A stretch of DNA of 7,063 nucleotides, taken from NCBI GenBank assembly GCA_934457515.1, contig CAKSHV010000074.1:1-7063 (forward strand), given 5' to 3'. Shown here one piece after another: positions 6,828-7,063 of the stretch (its first letter is position 1; the number at the start of each line of letters is the position of its first letter). The notes under the pieces were generated by a model. The model saw nothing but the letters and a program-made list of their open reading frames with translations, made no database searches and had not been told where the DNA came from. The DNA is from an uncultured Clostridia bacterium (GTDB lineage Bacteria; Bacillota; Clostridia; RGIG6154). The translations under genes and the position numbers were made by a program.

Positions 6828-6847
6828 TGTACCTCCTTTTTGGTACA
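6828..6847 (-). promoter_or_regulatory. Small hairpin enclosing the yabP Shine-Dalgarno
   Basis: On the minus strand TGTACC (6847-6842) can pair with GGTACA (6833-6828) across an 8-base loop AAAAAGGA, so the AAGGAGG ribosome site lies in the loop and 3' arm. The six-pair stem is modest. It would form in read-through RNA from yabO but not fully in RNA starting near 6840. Confidence 0.35.
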
Positions 6848-6874
6848 TTCTATGCTGTGCCGCCTAAATTATGC
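6847..6874 (-). promoter_or_regulatory. Candidate sigma-E-type sporulation promoter upstream of yabP
   Basis: On the minus strand GCATAAT (6874-6868) and CATAGAAT (6854-6847) are 13 bases apart. The sigma-E consensus is KMATATT and CATACAMT with about 14 bases between, so there is one mismatch in each element and a slightly short spacer. The predicted start near 6840 gives a leader of about 18 nt to the yabP ATG. Position and gene function fit; sequence alone is not decisive. Confidence 0.42.
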
Positions 6875-6881
6875 CTTATTT

Positions 6882-7063
6882 TTACTCGTCAAACTGGCGA
6901 TACATCAAAGGTGCGCTGTCTTTGGTAACGTGTGTACTCTCCGCGTCTAAAACCTCTGCTTTCAGCACCCGCTCACCCATGGCAATGGAAATAATGTCCC
7001 CTTTTTTCACCTCGGCAGACGCCTTAACGACTGTTCCGTTTATCATAACCCTGCCCTTGTCGC
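6882..7063 (-). CDS. yabO: S4 domain RNA-binding protein, YabO/HslR (Hsp15-like), N-terminus outside window
   Basis: The frame is open from base 7061 to TAA at 6884-6882, giving the last 59 residues. It begins DKGRVMINGTVVKASAEVKKGD, the second half of an S4 RNA-binding fold, with the hallmark G-x-V-x-I-N-G followed by KAS and VKKGD. It continues with IISIAMGERVLKAEVL and an acidic tail ending RQFDE. Roughly 20-30 N-terminal residues should lie beyond the window, going by the usual ~80-90-residue length. The family binds rRNA or stalled 50S subunits (Hsp15/HslR, and RqcP in Bacillus ribosome quality control). It is the first gene visible in the operon and precedes yabP, as in Bacillus subtilis. 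No start codon or ribosome site is visible. Confidence 0.85.
   Translation of the reverse strand, partial: DKGRVMINGTVVKASAEVKKGDIISIAMGERVLKAEVLDAESTHVTKDSAPLMYRQFDE

Overview
The window looks like chromosomal DNA of an endospore-forming, moderate-GC Clostridia-type Firmicute, probably a gut or plant-polysaccharide-associated one. The strongest evidence is the minus-strand cluster at the right end. It has the order S4-domain protein (yabO), yabP, yabQ, divIC-type septum protein, S1-domain protein (yabR), the same order as the Bacillus subtilis yabO-yabP-yabQ-divIC-yabR region. yabP and yabQ are sporulation genes. A large GH2 beta-galactosidase and an AraC-type regulator fit a carbohydrate-using lifestyle. 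No plasmid, phage, IS, CRISPR, tRNA or rRNA feature was seen.

Layout. 1-2170 (+): the last ~706 codons of a lacZ-type GH2 beta-galactosidase whose 5' end lies outside the window. 2171-2299: an intergenic stretch made almost wholly of four abutting hairpins, between the convergent lacZ-type gene and an alpha/beta-hydrolase gene (2300-2971, -). 3027-3500 (-): a hypothetical protein with an FxLYD/DUF5780-like beta-sandwich look. 3630-3950 (+): a small XRE-type repressor, divergent from the hypothetical gene across a ~130-bp regulatory region with palindromes. 3951-4208: a second non-coding stretch of seven back-to-back hairpins, again between convergent genes. 4209-5066 (-): AraC-family regulator. 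5269-7063 (-): the sporulation/division cluster, with a clear terminator at its end.

How the parts relate. The right-hand operon is housekeeping and sporulation: ribosome or RNA-associated proteins (yabO, yabR) flank the sporulation proteins YabP and YabQ and the divisome protein DivIC. The left two thirds is accessory: sugar cleavage, an esterase-like hydrolase, and two regulators that each sit next to candidate operators. The window does not show which genes the AraC or XRE protein controls.

The most unusual signal is in the two convergent intergenic regions. Each is a train of adjoining hairpins. They share a ~56-nt two-hairpin module (a TGTCGA-type mini-hairpin followed by a hairpin with a CGAGC/GCTCG apex), present at 2217-2272 on + and 4150-4204 on -. 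Each copy lies in the sense orientation just after a gene's stop codon. Sequence differs between copies mostly where pairing is kept. Three minus-strand promoters are also notable for exact -35 and -10 hexamers, one of which overlaps the nominal start codon of its gene.
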